From the NCBI GenBank assembly GCA_016223085.1, contig JACRPS010000021.1:144243-208242 (forward strand): a stretch of 64,000 nt of DNA, in the 5' to 3' direction. The notes below the pieces were generated by a model. The model ran no database searches. It was given only the letters and a program-made list of their open reading frames with translations, and was not told the DNA's origin. The position numbers and the translations under genes were made by a program. Of the stretch, positions 1 through 8,177 are shown in pieces (the first letter of the stretch is position 1; the number at the start of each line of letters is the position of its first letter). The stretch is from Chloroflexota bacterium (GTDB lineage Bacteria; Chloroflexota; Anaerolineae; Aggregatilineales; Phototrophicaceae).

Positions 1-850
1 ACATCAGCACCAGCGCGCACGCGCCATCATTCAGGCCGCTGGAATTGCCCGCCGTCACCGTGCCGCCGGCGCGGAAGGCCGGTTGTAACCGGGACAGCGA
101 TTCGAAATCTGTTGCCAGTTGGTAGCTGTCGCCAGTTTTGATATAACGCGGATGTTCGTCGGTGTCTACCACCAGCGGCGTGCCCTTCCGCTGCGGAATG
201 CTGACCGGCACGATCTCCCGCCGGAAATACCCGGCGTTGATAGCGTGGACAGCGCGGGACTGGCTTTGCAGGGCGAACCGATCCTGCTCCGCGCGGGTGA
301 TTTCGCCGCCGGTAATCTGTCCGGCGCAGCTTAGTTCATAGATGTTTTCGGCGGTTTCGCCCATCGCTTCCAGTGGGAACAGAGCTTCCAGGCGCGGGTT
401 GGGGTAGCGCCAGCCGAGCGTGGTATCGTAGGCGGTGAGGTTGCCGTTGGCCCAGGGCTGCGCGTTTTTCGGCAGCGAATACGGCGCGCGTGTCATGGAC
501 TCTACGCCGCCCGCGACAAAAATATCCCCTTCGCCGCAGCGAATGGCGCGGGCCGCCTGGTTGACCGCGTTCAGGCCGCTGGCGCACAGCCGGTTCACCG
601 TCACACCCGCCACCCGGTCGGGCAGGCCGGCCAGCAGCAGCGCCATGCGCGCCACGTTGCGGTTATCTTCGCCGGCCTGGTTGGCGCAGCCCAGATAAAC
701 TTCTTCGACTTCGGCGGCATTTATCCCCGCCCGGCGCACCGCTTCCTGAATCACCAGCGCGGCCAGATCATCCGGGCGCACTGCCGCCAGCGCCCCGCCC
801 AGTTTGCCAATCGGCGTCCGTACCGCGCTGACAATCACCACGTCATCCAT
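1..850 (-). CDS. Acetyl-CoA acetyltransferase (thiolase), 3' end outside window
   Basis: The reading frame starts at ATG 848-850 on the minus strand and runs off the left edge, giving about 283 residues. It opens with [19 protein letters not shown], the usual thiolase N-terminus, and carries [11 protein letters not shown] with the acyl-accepting Cys at residue 89. [17 protein letters not shown] lies near the cut. The family condenses or cleaves acetoacetyl-CoA/3-ketoacyl-CoA in the cytoplasm. The second catalytic Cys and the His lie beyond the window, so completeness cannot be judged. Whether it is degradative (FadA-like) or biosynthetic (AtoB-like) cannot be decided here. It is divergent from the Hsp70-type gene across a 160-bp gap. 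Confidence 0.93.
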   Translation of the reverse strand, partial: MDDVVIVSAVRTPIGKLGGALAAVRPDDLAALVIQEAVRRAGINAAEVEEVYLGCANQAGEDNRNVARMALLLAGLPDRVAGVTVNRLCASGLNAVNQAARAIRCGEGDIFVAGGVESMTRAPYSLPKNAQPWANGNLTAYDTTLGWRYPNPRLEALFPLEAMGETAENIYELSCAGQITGGEITRAEQDRFALQSQSRAVHAINAGYFRREIVPVSIPQRKGTPLVVDTDEHPRYIKTGDSYQLATDFESLSRLQPAFRAGGTVTAGNSSGLNDGACALVLM

Positions 851-1010
851 TATTATCACCATCCCGTTTTAACACCACAAACAGTATGATTGTAGCAAAC
901 AGCGGCGGGGTGCGGGTTTGATTTGGCAAACTGCACCTTGTAATCCCTATTGACCTCTAGTAGACTTCCATGCCCGTTTTTTCAGTGGCACAGCCAGAGG
1001 ATACAGGACG

Positions 1011-3374
1011 ATGATTGTCGGTATGGACTTTGGCACGACCAACTCCGGCATGGCCGTTTACGATGGTCAGCACCTGCGCCTCATCCCGCTTGACCCGGCC
1101 AACGCCAACCCGCACGTGGCGCGCAGCGCGCTCTACATCACCAACGACCGCACCATTCATATCGGACGTGACGCGATTGACACCTACTACCGGCAGAACC
1201 TGGGGCGCCCCTCCAAGTACGAACTGGTGCCGGTCGGCGAAATCGAACTGACTTTCGCCGAACTGCCCTCCTTCATCCGCGACGTATTTGCCGAACGCGA
1301 CATTTATTCCCCCGGGCGGCTGTTCCTGTCGTTTAAGATGGGGCTGTCGTCGCCGAACTACCTGGGCACGCTGGTCGGCGCGAACTATTTTTACCTCGAA
1401 CACATCATCGCCACCTATCTCTACATCACCCGCCGCCGCGCCGAAGCCCTGCTGCAAACCGAACTGGACACGATTGTGCTGGGGCGGCCTGTCCGCTATT
1501 CCGACGATGCCACCCACAACGAGTTAGCCCGCGAACGGCTGCTGCAGGCGGCCTTCCGCGCCGGTTACCAAACGGTCTACCTGCAATACGAGCCGGTGGC
1601 CGCCGCGCACTATTACGAAACCTTCATCAACCGCGAGCAGAACGTGCTGATCTTTGACTTCGGCGGTGGCACGCTGGACATCAGCATCCTGCGGCTGGGC
1701 AATCCCAAAACGCGGCGGGTGCTGGCAAGCGGCGGCATCCCGATTGCCGGTGACGTGTTCGACCAGAAGATCGTGCGGGCGCTGCTGCCGCCGCACCTGG
1801 GCGAAGGCGAAACCTACCGCGCCGGCGACCGCGAACTGCCGATACCGGGGAGTTTTTACGACGCCTTTTCCAGTTGGCAGGACCTGCTGGCCTTGCAGCG
1901 GCGCGAACGGCTGGACGCGCTAGAGCGCATCGAACGCGGCGCGCGCAGCCCGCACAAAATCCACATGCTCATCCGGTTGATTCAGAGCAACTACGGCATC
2001 AAGCTGTTTGATATCGCCGAGGCGGGCAAACGCGCACTCTCCACCGCGCCGCAGGTATCGCTGCTGTTTAACGGGCCGGGCTTCACGATTCAGGAATCGC
2101 TCAGCCGCGTCGAGTTCGAGCGCCTGATTCAGTCGGATATTCGCGTCATTGGCCAGCGGTTGGACGACGTAGTGCGGCAGGCCGGGCTGCGCGATGACCA
2201 GATTGACGCCGTGATTCGCACTGGCGGTTCGTCACAAATCCCGGCCTTCATTCAACTGCTGGAACGGCGCTTCGGCGCGGACAGGGTGCGCGACATTGAT
2301 ACCTTCAGCAGCGTCACGGCGGGACTGGGCGTGATCGCGCGCCAGCTAGAGGCGGGCGAACTCGCTTTACCTGCCCACACCCGCGCCGACCATCCTGACC
2401 CGACCTATCTCCAGAACAAGAAACAGGGCGGCATCCCGGTCGTGGATTTTGATCTGCTTAAGCGGCTGGTAGACCTCAGGGAGCGCCGCGCAGCGGCGGG
2501 CGACCAGCCCCGCGTCATCGTCGCCACAACTGCCGCCGGCGATCTGCAAACGTTCCGGCAGCCGCACTTCGGCGTCAACGGTTCACGGCAGCCCTTGCAT
2601 CTGCCGGATGACCTGCGCCCGCCGGTAGACGCTTTCCTGCCGGATGAGCCGGTTTTACTGATGACCACCGACTACCGCTTCCTGCTGCGCCCGGCTTCTG
2701 AACTGGCCGACCTGTACGAGGCTGGGCTGGACTTCGCCAGTATCGAAAACTTCCACCGGGATGCGTTTGGCAAGGAAACGGTGTGCGGGCTGGCGTCGGC
2801 GTCGGACTGGGACAGCGCCGCGTCGCTGCTGGTGCTGACCACGCGCGGCTACGGCAGGCTGATCGCCGCCGAGCCGTTCCTGAACCGCCTCAAACAGCAC
2901 GTCCCCTACCGGATGGAACGGTCGCGCGGCTATCCGGCGGCGGTGCTGCCGGTGTCCCCGCACGGAGAAGTGATTCTCATCAGTCACGCGGGGCGGGCGC
3001 TGCGGCTGCCCGCACAGCGGCTGTCGTCGCTGGAAGAACGGCTGCTGCGAATACCGCCGGAGGGTGGCATCATCGGCGCGCTGTGCCTGCAACAGCCCGG
3101 CGACCTGCTGATCGCCACCGCTGGCGGCCACTACCAGGTGGTGCGCTCGACTGACATCCCCCTGACGGAAACGTTCAACACCAGTGGCAGCAAGGTTATC
3201 TCACGCGCCCAGCCGGTGATCGCGCGGTCGCACCGGTCCGACTGCCCGCTGTGGGTGATCACCACCCGGCGTATCGTGCCGGTTGCGTTGAAATCCGGCA
3301 CGGCTGGCCGCCTGCTGCGGCTGGAGCAGGGTGAGGCGCTGGTCAGCCTGTTCTACGACACCGATGCGGCGTAG
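1011..3374 (+). CDS. Hsp70-family ATPase with GyrA-CTD-like C-terminal half
   Basis: This 787-residue cytoplasmic protein has an actin/Hsp70 ATPase core: phosphate-1 loop DFGTTNS (residues 6-12), phosphate-2 FDFGGGTLD (about 214-222) and adenosine motif RTGGSSQIP (about 403). Instead of the Hsp70 substrate-binding domain, residues about 480-787 hold repeated strands of the type LLVLTTRGYGRLIAAE, VILISHAGRALRLPAQ and LLIATAGGHYQVV. These resemble blades of the DNA gyrase A C-terminal pinwheel; that likeness is judged by eye. The start ATG follows an AGGA-type ribosome site. The function is unknown; chaperone-like or regulatory ATPase activity is an inference from the N-terminal half. It stands alone between the thiolase and the convergent MFS gene. 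Confidence 0.85.
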   Translation: MIVGMDFGTTNSGMAVYDGQHLRLIPLDPANANPHVARSALYITNDRTIHIGRDAIDTYYRQNLGRPSKYELVPVGEIELTFAELPSFIRDVFAERDIYSPGRLFLSFKMGLSSPNYLGTLVGANYFYLEHIIATYLYITRRRAEALLQTELDTIVLGRPVRYSDDATHNELARERLLQAAFRAGYQTVYLQYEPVAAAHYYETFINREQNVLIFDFGGGTLDISILRLGNPKTRRVLASGGIPIAGDVFDQKIVRALLPPHLGEGETYRAGDRELPIPGSFYDAFSSWQDLLALQRRERLDALERIERGARSPHKIHMLIRLIQSNYGIKLFDIAEAGKRALSTAPQVSLLFNGPGFTIQESLSRVEFERLIQSDIRVIGQRLDDVVRQAGLRDDQIDAVIRTGGSSQIPAFIQLLERRFGADRVRDIDTFSSVTAGLGVIARQLEAGELALPAHTRADHPDPTYLQNKKQGGIPVVDFDLLKRLVDLRERRAAAGDQPRVIVATTAAGDLQTFRQPHFGVNGSRQPLHLPDDLRPPVDAFLPDEPVLLMTTDYRFLLRPASELADLYEAGLDFASIENFHRDAFGKETVCGLASASDWDSAASLLVLTTRGYGRLIAAEPFLNRLKQHVPYRMERSRGYPAAVLPVSPHGEVILISHAGRALRLPAQRLSSLEERLLRIPPEGGIIGALCLQQPGDLLIATAGGHYQVVRSTDIPLTETFNTSGSKVISRAQPVIARSHRSDCPLWVITTRRIVPVALKSGTAGRLLRLEQGEALVSLFYDTDAA

Positions 3375-3378
3375 GTTG

Positions 3379-3405
3379 GTAGGGACACGGCGTTGCCATG
3401 TCTAC
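3379..3405. repeat. Palindromic intergenic repeat, copy 1
   Basis: An imperfect hairpin beginning GTAGGGACACGG and ending CCATGTCTAC lies between two convergent stop codons. Its right end supplies the TAG stop of the MFS gene. It is one of ten related copies in the first 27 kb. Confidence 0.8.
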
Positions 3406-4613
3406 GCAGGCTGCCACCGGATGAACAGGGCCAGCGCCGCCAGCGCCAGCGCCGCGCCCAGCACAAACGGGGCCGCCGGGCCAAAACCCGGCCACACGCC
3501 AATCCCCTGCCAGACAATCCCGGCCAGCAGGCTGGCGGGCAAGGCGACCAGTCCGACCGCCGCGTTGTAGATGCCGTAGGCTGTGCCCCGTTTTTCGGGC
3601 GGGACGAGGTCGGCGACAAACGCTTTGGCTGTGCCTTCAAAAGTAGCGTAATACACGCCGTAGAGCGCATATAGCGCCCACGCCTGCCAGGCTTCGGTCA
3701 TCGCGGCAAAACCGAGGTAGATCAGCCCGTAGACCGTCCAGCCCGCCACAATCAACCGCTTCCGGCCTACCCGGTCGGAGAGCGCACCCGCCGGGCCAGA
3801 GATGAGCGCGTAGACCAGATTAAAGGTGATGAGCATCCCCAGCACACCGGCAACGTTCAGCCCGCGCTCCTGCGCGCGCAGGATAAGAAACGCATCGGCG
3901 GAATTGCCCAGCGTGAAGATCGCCATGATCAGCAGAAAACGCCGGAACGCCGGTGTCATCTCGCGCAGGCTGAGGCGCGGCGGGCGCGCATCCTCTTTGA
4001 CCGGCACCTCCCGCGCGCCGAAGGCCAGTACCAGCACCGCCAGTACCGCCGGAATAATGCTGACCAGCACCACTACCTGGAATGTCTCCTGTGATAGGCT
4101 GACTGCACCGAACTGCGTGCTGAGTACCAGCGCCAGCGCGATCATAAGACCCACCATCGCGCCCAGCGTGTCGCCGGCGCGGTGCAGCCCGAAGGCCAGC
4201 CCGCGGTGGCGCGGGTCAATACTATCGGCGATCAGCGCGTCACGCGGGGCGGTGCGGATGCCCTTGCCAACCCGGTCAGCAAAGCGCACCGCCAGCACCC
4301 CCGGCCAGGTGGTCGTGAAAAACAAAAACGGCTTCGACAGGCTGGACAGCGTATACCCCAGCACCGTCAGGCTTTTGCGCTGGCGCAGCCGGTCGGACAG
4401 CCAGCCGGAGAATACCTTGAGGATGCTGGCGGTGCTTTCCGCAATGCCTTCGATCAGCCCGATGACGCCGGTTTTGACACCCAGCACGTTTGCCAGGAAC
4501 AGCGGCAGCAGGTTCAGCACCATTTCGCTGGAAACGTCGGTCAGGAAGCTGGTGATCGTCACAATCCAGACATTACGCGGCAGGGCGCGCAGGCCGGTTT
4601 TGGCAGGGGACAT
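3402..4613 (-). CDS. MFS transporter
   Basis: This is a 403-residue major facilitator superfamily protein with about twelve hydrophobic segments. The cytoplasmic loop motif DRVGKGIRTAPRDALIADS lies about residue 112-130, and there is a second-half equivalent GALSDRVGRKRLIVAG. The length is typical of the family. The pattern is that of drug/metabolite efflux MFS proteins, but the substrate cannot be read from sequence. It acts in the cytoplasmic membrane. It is convergent with the Hsp70-type gene, and its stop codon lies inside a palindromic repeat, so the last residues QPA may be set by the repeat insertion. Confidence 0.9.
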   Translation of the reverse strand: MSPAKTGLRALPRNVWIVTITSFLTDVSSEMVLNLLPLFLANVLGVKTGVIGLIEGIAESTASILKVFSGWLSDRLRQRKSLTVLGYTLSSLSKPFLFFTTTWPGVLAVRFADRVGKGIRTAPRDALIADSIDPRHRGLAFGLHRAGDTLGAMVGLMIALALVLSTQFGAVSLSQETFQVVVLVSIIPAVLAVLVLAFGAREVPVKEDARPPRLSLREMTPAFRRFLLIMAIFTLGNSADAFLILRAQERGLNVAGVLGMLITFNLVYALISGPAGALSDRVGRKRLIVAGWTVYGLIYLGFAAMTEAWQAWALYALYGVYYATFEGTAKAFVADLVPPEKRGTAYGIYNAAVGLVALPASLLAGIVWQGIGVWPGFGPAAPFVLGAALALAALALFIRWQPA

Positions 4614-4634
4614 AATTGTTTTTCACCTTAACCT

Positions 4635-4663
4635 GTAGGGACATGGCGCTGCCATGTCCCTAC
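4635..4663. repeat. Palindromic intergenic repeat, copy 2
   Basis: A near-perfect inverted repeat (GTAGGGACATGGC with GCCATGTCCCTAC) sits just upstream of the MFS gene. It could affect the 5' end of that transcript. It is nearly identical to the copy at 22016-22044. Confidence 0.85.
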
Positions 4664-4875
4664 GGATACCCACCTTTTATCCTATGTCATACCCGCCTGA
4701 AGGGCGAGGATAATATATAACCATTGGCAGAGGGGTTCGTTACGCCGATTTTCATGAACGAAAGATTAAAATTTCCGTTAGAATTGTGTTGCCCCCTATA
4801 CACAAAAAGCGAAATTGGTTGTATCCTGTGATTTAAGCGACCGGGCTGGCACAGACTGGTCCGCTTGGGCAACTA

Positions 4876-4904
4876 TTGACATCCAAATATGATGGGGCTA
4901 CAAT
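4876..4904 (+). promoter_or_regulatory. Sigma-70 promoter of tRNA-Ala
   Basis: A consensus -35 TTGACA (4876-4881) and a -10 TACAAT (4899-4904) are separated by exactly 17 bp. The -10 box ends 14 bp before the tRNA, as expected for a stable RNA promoter. Confidence 0.85.
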
Positions 4905-4918
4905 ACCTGCCAGTTCGC

Positions 4919-4991
4919 GGGCCTATAGCTCAGCTGGGAGAGCGCTTCAATGGCATTGAAGAGGTCAAGGGTTCGAATCCCTTTAGGTCCA
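4919..4991 (+). tRNA. tRNA-Ala(GGC)
   Basis: The 73-nt cloverleaf has a 7-bp acceptor stem (4919-4925 with 4984-4990, one G-U), D-arm GCTC...GAGC, anticodon stem CTTCA/TGAAG around loop ATGGCAT (anticodon GGC) and T-arm AAGGG/CCCTT with TTCGAAT. The discriminator is A. CCA is not encoded. It has its own promoter and a downstream rho-independent terminator. Confidence 0.95.
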
Positions 4992-5032
4992 CAGGCAGCG
5001 TAGACCAATTTGTATCAAGCTGGTCGTAAAGC

Positions 5033-5076
5033 CCCCTTCATCCGGTCATCACCTGAAGAAGGGGTTTTTATTTTTT
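5033..5076 (+). terminator. Rho-independent terminator after tRNA-Ala
   Basis: Stem CCCCTTC (5033-5039) pairs with GAAGGGG (5058-5064) and is followed by TTTTTATTTTTT. It closes the tRNA transcription unit. Confidence 0.85.
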
Positions 5077-5116
5077 GACCTGTTTACGACGATCAGCACG
5101 AGAAAGGTAGTCGAGC

Positions 5117-5290
5117 GTGGCGAAGCAAAAGCGTTCAATACTGGATGATCTGGGTAATCGAGTGCGTGAATTACTGGAAGACATGGAACGCCTGCTGAAG
5201 CCCAGCCAGCCCAAACGCGCGCCCGTACCCGTCCCGGTACCCGTGCGTGTGCCACGTCCAGAATCCAGAAAGCGCAGTCCATACTTCTAA
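5117..5290 (+). CDS. Small basic protein with PVPVPV tract (57 aa)
   Basis: An unrecognised short gene starts with GTG, preceded by AGAAAGG at a good distance. The product begins MAKQKRSILDDLGNRVREL. It continues as a charged amphipathic helix to about residue 28, then a proline-valine tract (PVPVPVPVRVP) and the basic tail ESRKRSPYF. There is no signal peptide or membrane segment, so it is probably cytoplasmic and may bind nucleic acid or a partner protein. It is framed by a terminator on each side, which suggests its own short transcript just after tRNA-Ala. No homologue is recognised. Confidence 0.55.
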   Translation: MAKQKRSILDDLGNRVRELLEDMERLLKPSQPKRAPVPVPVPVRVPRPESRKRSPYF

Positions 5291-5325
5291 ACGGCTGCCT
5301 TGCCCAACTGAGTTTTGCTCCCCGG

Positions 5326-5364
5326 CGCGGCAAATCCGTCAGCGATATTTGCCGCGTTTTGTTT
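5326..5364 (+). terminator. Rho-independent terminator
   Basis: Stem CGCGGCAAAT (5326-5335) pairs perfectly with ATTTGCCGCG (5347-5356), followed by TTTTGTTT. It ends the small-protein transcript before the hydrolase promoter. Confidence 0.85.
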
Positions 5365-5383
5365 CCAACGCCCCGGTACACCC

Positions 5384-5412
5384 TTGACTGATCTCATTAT
5401 TGATAATATAAT
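5384..5412 (+). promoter_or_regulatory. Sigma-70 promoter of secreted hydrolase
   Basis: TTGACT (5384-5389) and TATAAT (5407-5412) are separated by 17 bp, about 60 bp upstream of the hydrolase start codon. Confidence 0.8.
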
Positions 5413-5471
5413 CATTTCTGGTTGCATACTCCGGAAACGGTTAGCCGTGTTCCGGCCAAAGGAGACATATC

Positions 5472-7022
5472 ATGAAAACTCTGTCACGCTGGCTGATGGC
5501 GCTGCTGCTGTTCACCCTGGCGACGGCAGCGCTGGCGCAGGATGATGCCATCACGCTCACCCCGTTCACCAACCCAAGCTACGGTATTCAGGGGATGATC
5601 CCGGCAGGCTGGCAGGACATGGGGCGCGGGCTGTATGGCCGGTCGCCGGCCACGCAGGACGTAACGCTGCTGGCGCTGCAGGCCGTTCCGGCAAAGGCCG
5701 ACCAGGTGCTGCAATCGCTGCTGCCACAATTGCTGCTGACGGAAGCGCCGGAGAGTGTTGGCACGCGGGAAACCGATGCCTTCACCTGGACGCTGTACCA
5801 CGTGGAGGTTGACGCACGCGGTGTACAGGTGGCGGTTGATCTGGCGCTGGCAGAGCAGGACGGCAAAACCTACCTGGCGCTGCTGCAAACCACACCGGAG
5901 GAATCTGAGGCGCTGCACGAGAACGTCTTTCTACCGGTGCTGGCTGCTTACCAGCCGCTGACCACCGAGGTGACGCCGGACCCGTCGCTGCCGTACCGGT
6001 CGGAAAACGTGACGTTTGACAACGGCGAGGTTACGCTATCCGGCACGCTGACACTGCCGGAAGGCGACGGCCCCTTCCCGGCGGTGGTGCTCGTTTCCGG
6101 CAGCGGCCCGCAGGACCGGGACGAGTCGCTGCTGCCGGCGGCGGAGATCAAGCCCTTTCAACTGCTGGCTGATGGCCTGACCCGCGCCGGTATCGCCGTG
6201 CTGCGCTATGATGATCGCGGCGTTGGCGCTTCCAGCGGCGACTTTACCAGCGCGACCACCCGCGACTTTGCCGGCGATGCCGCCGCTGCCATAGATTATC
6301 TGCTCTCCCGCGAGGATATTATTCCACAGCAGATCGGCGTGCTGGGCCACAGCGAAGGCGGCATTGTGGCAGCCATACTGGGCGCGGAAAACCCGAACGT
6401 CGCCTTTATCATCTCGCTGGCCGGGCCGGGTGTGAGTGGCATGGATGTGCTGCTGAAGCAGAACGAACGGATCCTTCAGGTGAGCGGCGCCAGGCAGGAA
6501 GTAATAGACATTCAGCTCGAATACCTGAACCAACTGTACGATCTGATTGAATCGGGCAAGCTGGACGCCATCGAGCCGCTGATCGCGGATACGCTGACGC
6601 GGCAGGCCGAGTATATGACCGAGGAAGAACGCGCCGCCGTCGGTGATCTGGATGCCTACGTCGCACAGACTGCCGCTGCCCAGGCGGAGCAGTTTGCTAC
6701 GTCCTGGTGGAAGGAATTTCTGAGCCTTAACCCGGCGAACTACTGGGCTAAAACCACCGAGCCGGTGCTGGTGATCTTCGGCAGCCGGGATGTGCAGGTC
6801 GACGCCGAACAGAACGCTCCGGCAGTTGAGGCTGCCCTGCAGGAAGCCGGCAACAAGGACGTGACGGTGGTCGTTATCCCGGATATGAACCACCTGGGCC
6901 AGCAGGCCGAAACCGGCGGTCTGGAAGAATACGGCACGCTGGAGCCGACCTTCCACCCCGATTTGCTGCCCACCATCACCGGCTGGCTGCTGGCGCGGGT
7001 GGACGCTGCCGGGGAGCAGTGA
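5472..7022 (+). CDS. Secreted alpha/beta hydrolase
   Basis: This 516-residue protein has a Sec signal peptide (about residues 1-22, ending ALAQ). Residues about 25-165 form an N-terminal domain of unknown role. An alpha/beta hydrolase of the dienelactone-hydrolase/S33 type follows: the oxyanion region GSGPQDRDE, nucleophile elbow GHSEGG (Ser294), Asp440 (SRDVQVD) and His474 (DMNHLG) make the triad. It probably hydrolyses esters or peptides outside the cytoplasm; the substrate is unknown. The start is supported by AAAGGAGA 8 nt upstream and a strong promoter. A palindromic repeat follows the stop codon. Confidence 0.88.
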   Translation: MKTLSRWLMALLLFTLATAALAQDDAITLTPFTNPSYGIQGMIPAGWQDMGRGLYGRSPATQDVTLLALQAVPAKADQVLQSLLPQLLLTEAPESVGTRETDAFTWTLYHVEVDARGVQVAVDLALAEQDGKTYLALLQTTPEESEALHENVFLPVLAAYQPLTTEVTPDPSLPYRSENVTFDNGEVTLSGTLTLPEGDGPFPAVVLVSGSGPQDRDESLLPAAEIKPFQLLADGLTRAGIAVLRYDDRGVGASSGDFTSATTRDFAGDAAAAIDYLLSREDIIPQQIGVLGHSEGGIVAAILGAENPNVAFIISLAGPGVSGMDVLLKQNERILQVSGARQEVIDIQLEYLNQLYDLIESGKLDAIEPLIADTLTRQAEYMTEEERAAVGDLDAYVAQTAAAQAEQFATSWWKEFLSLNPANYWAKTTEPVLVIFGSRDVQVDAEQNAPAVEAALQEAGNKDVTVVVIPDMNHLGQQAETGGLEEYGTLEPTFHPDLLPTITGWLLARVDAAGEQ

Positions 7023-7036
7023 TCGGTGCTTACGCG

Positions 7037-7064
7037 GTAGGGACGAGGCATGCCTCGTCCCTAA
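7037..7064. repeat. Palindromic intergenic repeat, copy 3
   Basis: GTAGGGACGAGGC pairs with GCCTCGTCCCTA with almost no loop. It lies between the convergent hydrolase and GT2 genes. The arm sequence differs from copies 1 and 2, but the GTAGGG/CCCTA ends are kept. Confidence 0.8.
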
Positions 7065-7086
7065 GTCACAGTCCATACAACCGGCA

Positions 7087-8040
7087 TCACCGCAGATGCC
7101 GGTTGTAGTCCATATCAAACCACATGGCAAACATCAGAAAGTTCAGCCCGAACATGATGAGGAACATGGCAAACAGGGCCGAGGTCGCGGCGACCGGTCC
7201 GTTGAACAGCCGGTGGAAAAACAGAACCAGGCCGAGGATGAGGCCGGGCAAAAACGTGAGCACGCCGAAGAAGTAAAACAGCACCAGTGGATGAGAGTCG
7301 CGCACGATAAACTTCTGGAACAGCCGTTGGATAAAGCCCCGCAGCAGCAGCAGCGAGATGGTGGGTATCACGCGCCAGATACGAATCCCGCTGCGTTCCC
7401 CGATGCCGTAGACTGGCTTGACCGGCACATCACGCACCGCGAAGTTGTGAATATTCAGCATAATCAGCAGGTGATTCGGGTAGCCGTAGCGTTTCCACAG
7501 CCGGTCGAGTTCGAGGGTTTGCAGCGCCCGGCGGGAGATGGCGGTATAGCCGGTCTGCGAATCGAAGATGTGCCAGTAGCCGGATGCGATTTTGGTCATC
7601 AGCGACAGGAATACGTTGCCCAGGTAGCGCACGCGCGGAATCTGATCCCACGCTTCGCCAGTGACCAGCCGGTTCCCCTTGGTGTAATCCACCTCGCCGG
7701 CCACGACCGGCCCGATAATCAGCGGCAGGTCATCGGGGTCCATCTGGGCGTCGCCAGCCATGACGGCGACCACATCCATGTTATCCTGCAACGCGCGTTT
7801 ATAGCCCGTGACAATCGCGCCGCCCACCCCCTGGTTAACTTCATGGCGGATAAAACAGACGCGGGCGGTGCCAGTCGTGCGCACGTACTCCTCCACCACC
7901 TGCGGCGTCCGGTCGGTGCTCGTGTCGTCTACCACGTAAATCCGGTCAACATAATCCGGCATAGTGTCCAGCACGCGCGTGATGAGCAGTTCTTCGTTGT
8001 GGCAGGGGACAACGACGGCGACCGAGGCTTCCTGATACAT
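7087..8040 (-). CDS. Glycosyltransferase family 2, membrane-anchored
   Basis: The 317-residue product has an N-terminal GT-A domain starting VAVVVPCHNEE, with the nucleotide-binding DDTSTDRT and the metal-site neighbourhood GDAQMDPDD. Two membrane segments lie near the C-terminus (about residues 245-310). This is the layout of dolichyl-phosphate-mannose-synthase-like GT2 enzymes that load lipid-linked sugars. I start at ATG 8038-8040 because GGAG lies 9 nt upstream. A frame extension to a TTG at 8100 adds residues unlike the family. It is divergent from the DUF354 gene. Acceptor and sugar are unknown. Confidence 0.88.
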   Translation of the reverse strand: MYQEASVAVVVPCHNEELLITRVLDTMPDYVDRIYVVDDTSTDRTPQVVEEYVRTTGTARVCFIRHEVNQGVGGAIVTGYKRALQDNMDVVAVMAGDAQMDPDDLPLIIGPVVAGEVDYTKGNRLVTGEAWDQIPRVRYLGNVFLSLMTKIASGYWHIFDSQTGYTAISRRALQTLELDRLWKRYGYPNHLLIMLNIHNFAVRDVPVKPVYGIGERSGIRIWRVIPTISLLLLRGFIQRLFQKFIVRDSHPLVLFYFFGVLTFLPGLILGLVLFFHRLFNGPVAATSALFAMFLIMFGLNFLMFAMWFDMDYNRHLR

Positions 8041-8177
8041 AAATGCTTGCTCCGTTTGTGATGCGCGCATGGTTGTACGCAAGAAATCTGAAACTGTCAA
8101 GCCTGCATCTGCATCGTGTACAATAGGTCACATTCCGAAACGGGGCGTGGCGCCCCCACAGATGTGTAAAGGGCATC

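Noticed and set aside
957..1517. Minus-strand 186-residue frame opposite the Hsp70 gene
   Set aside because: It lies antisense to a well-supported gene, and its composition (RR/VG/AD-rich) is that of the complementary strand of GC-rich coding DNA.
4687..4872. 61-residue minus-strand frame upstream of the tRNA
   Set aside because: No RBS, no recognisable motif, and it overlaps the tRNA promoter region.
4919..4991. tRNA-Ala as an integration site for a neighbouring element
   Set aside because: No integrase, direct repeat of its 3' end or change in gene content is seen next to it.
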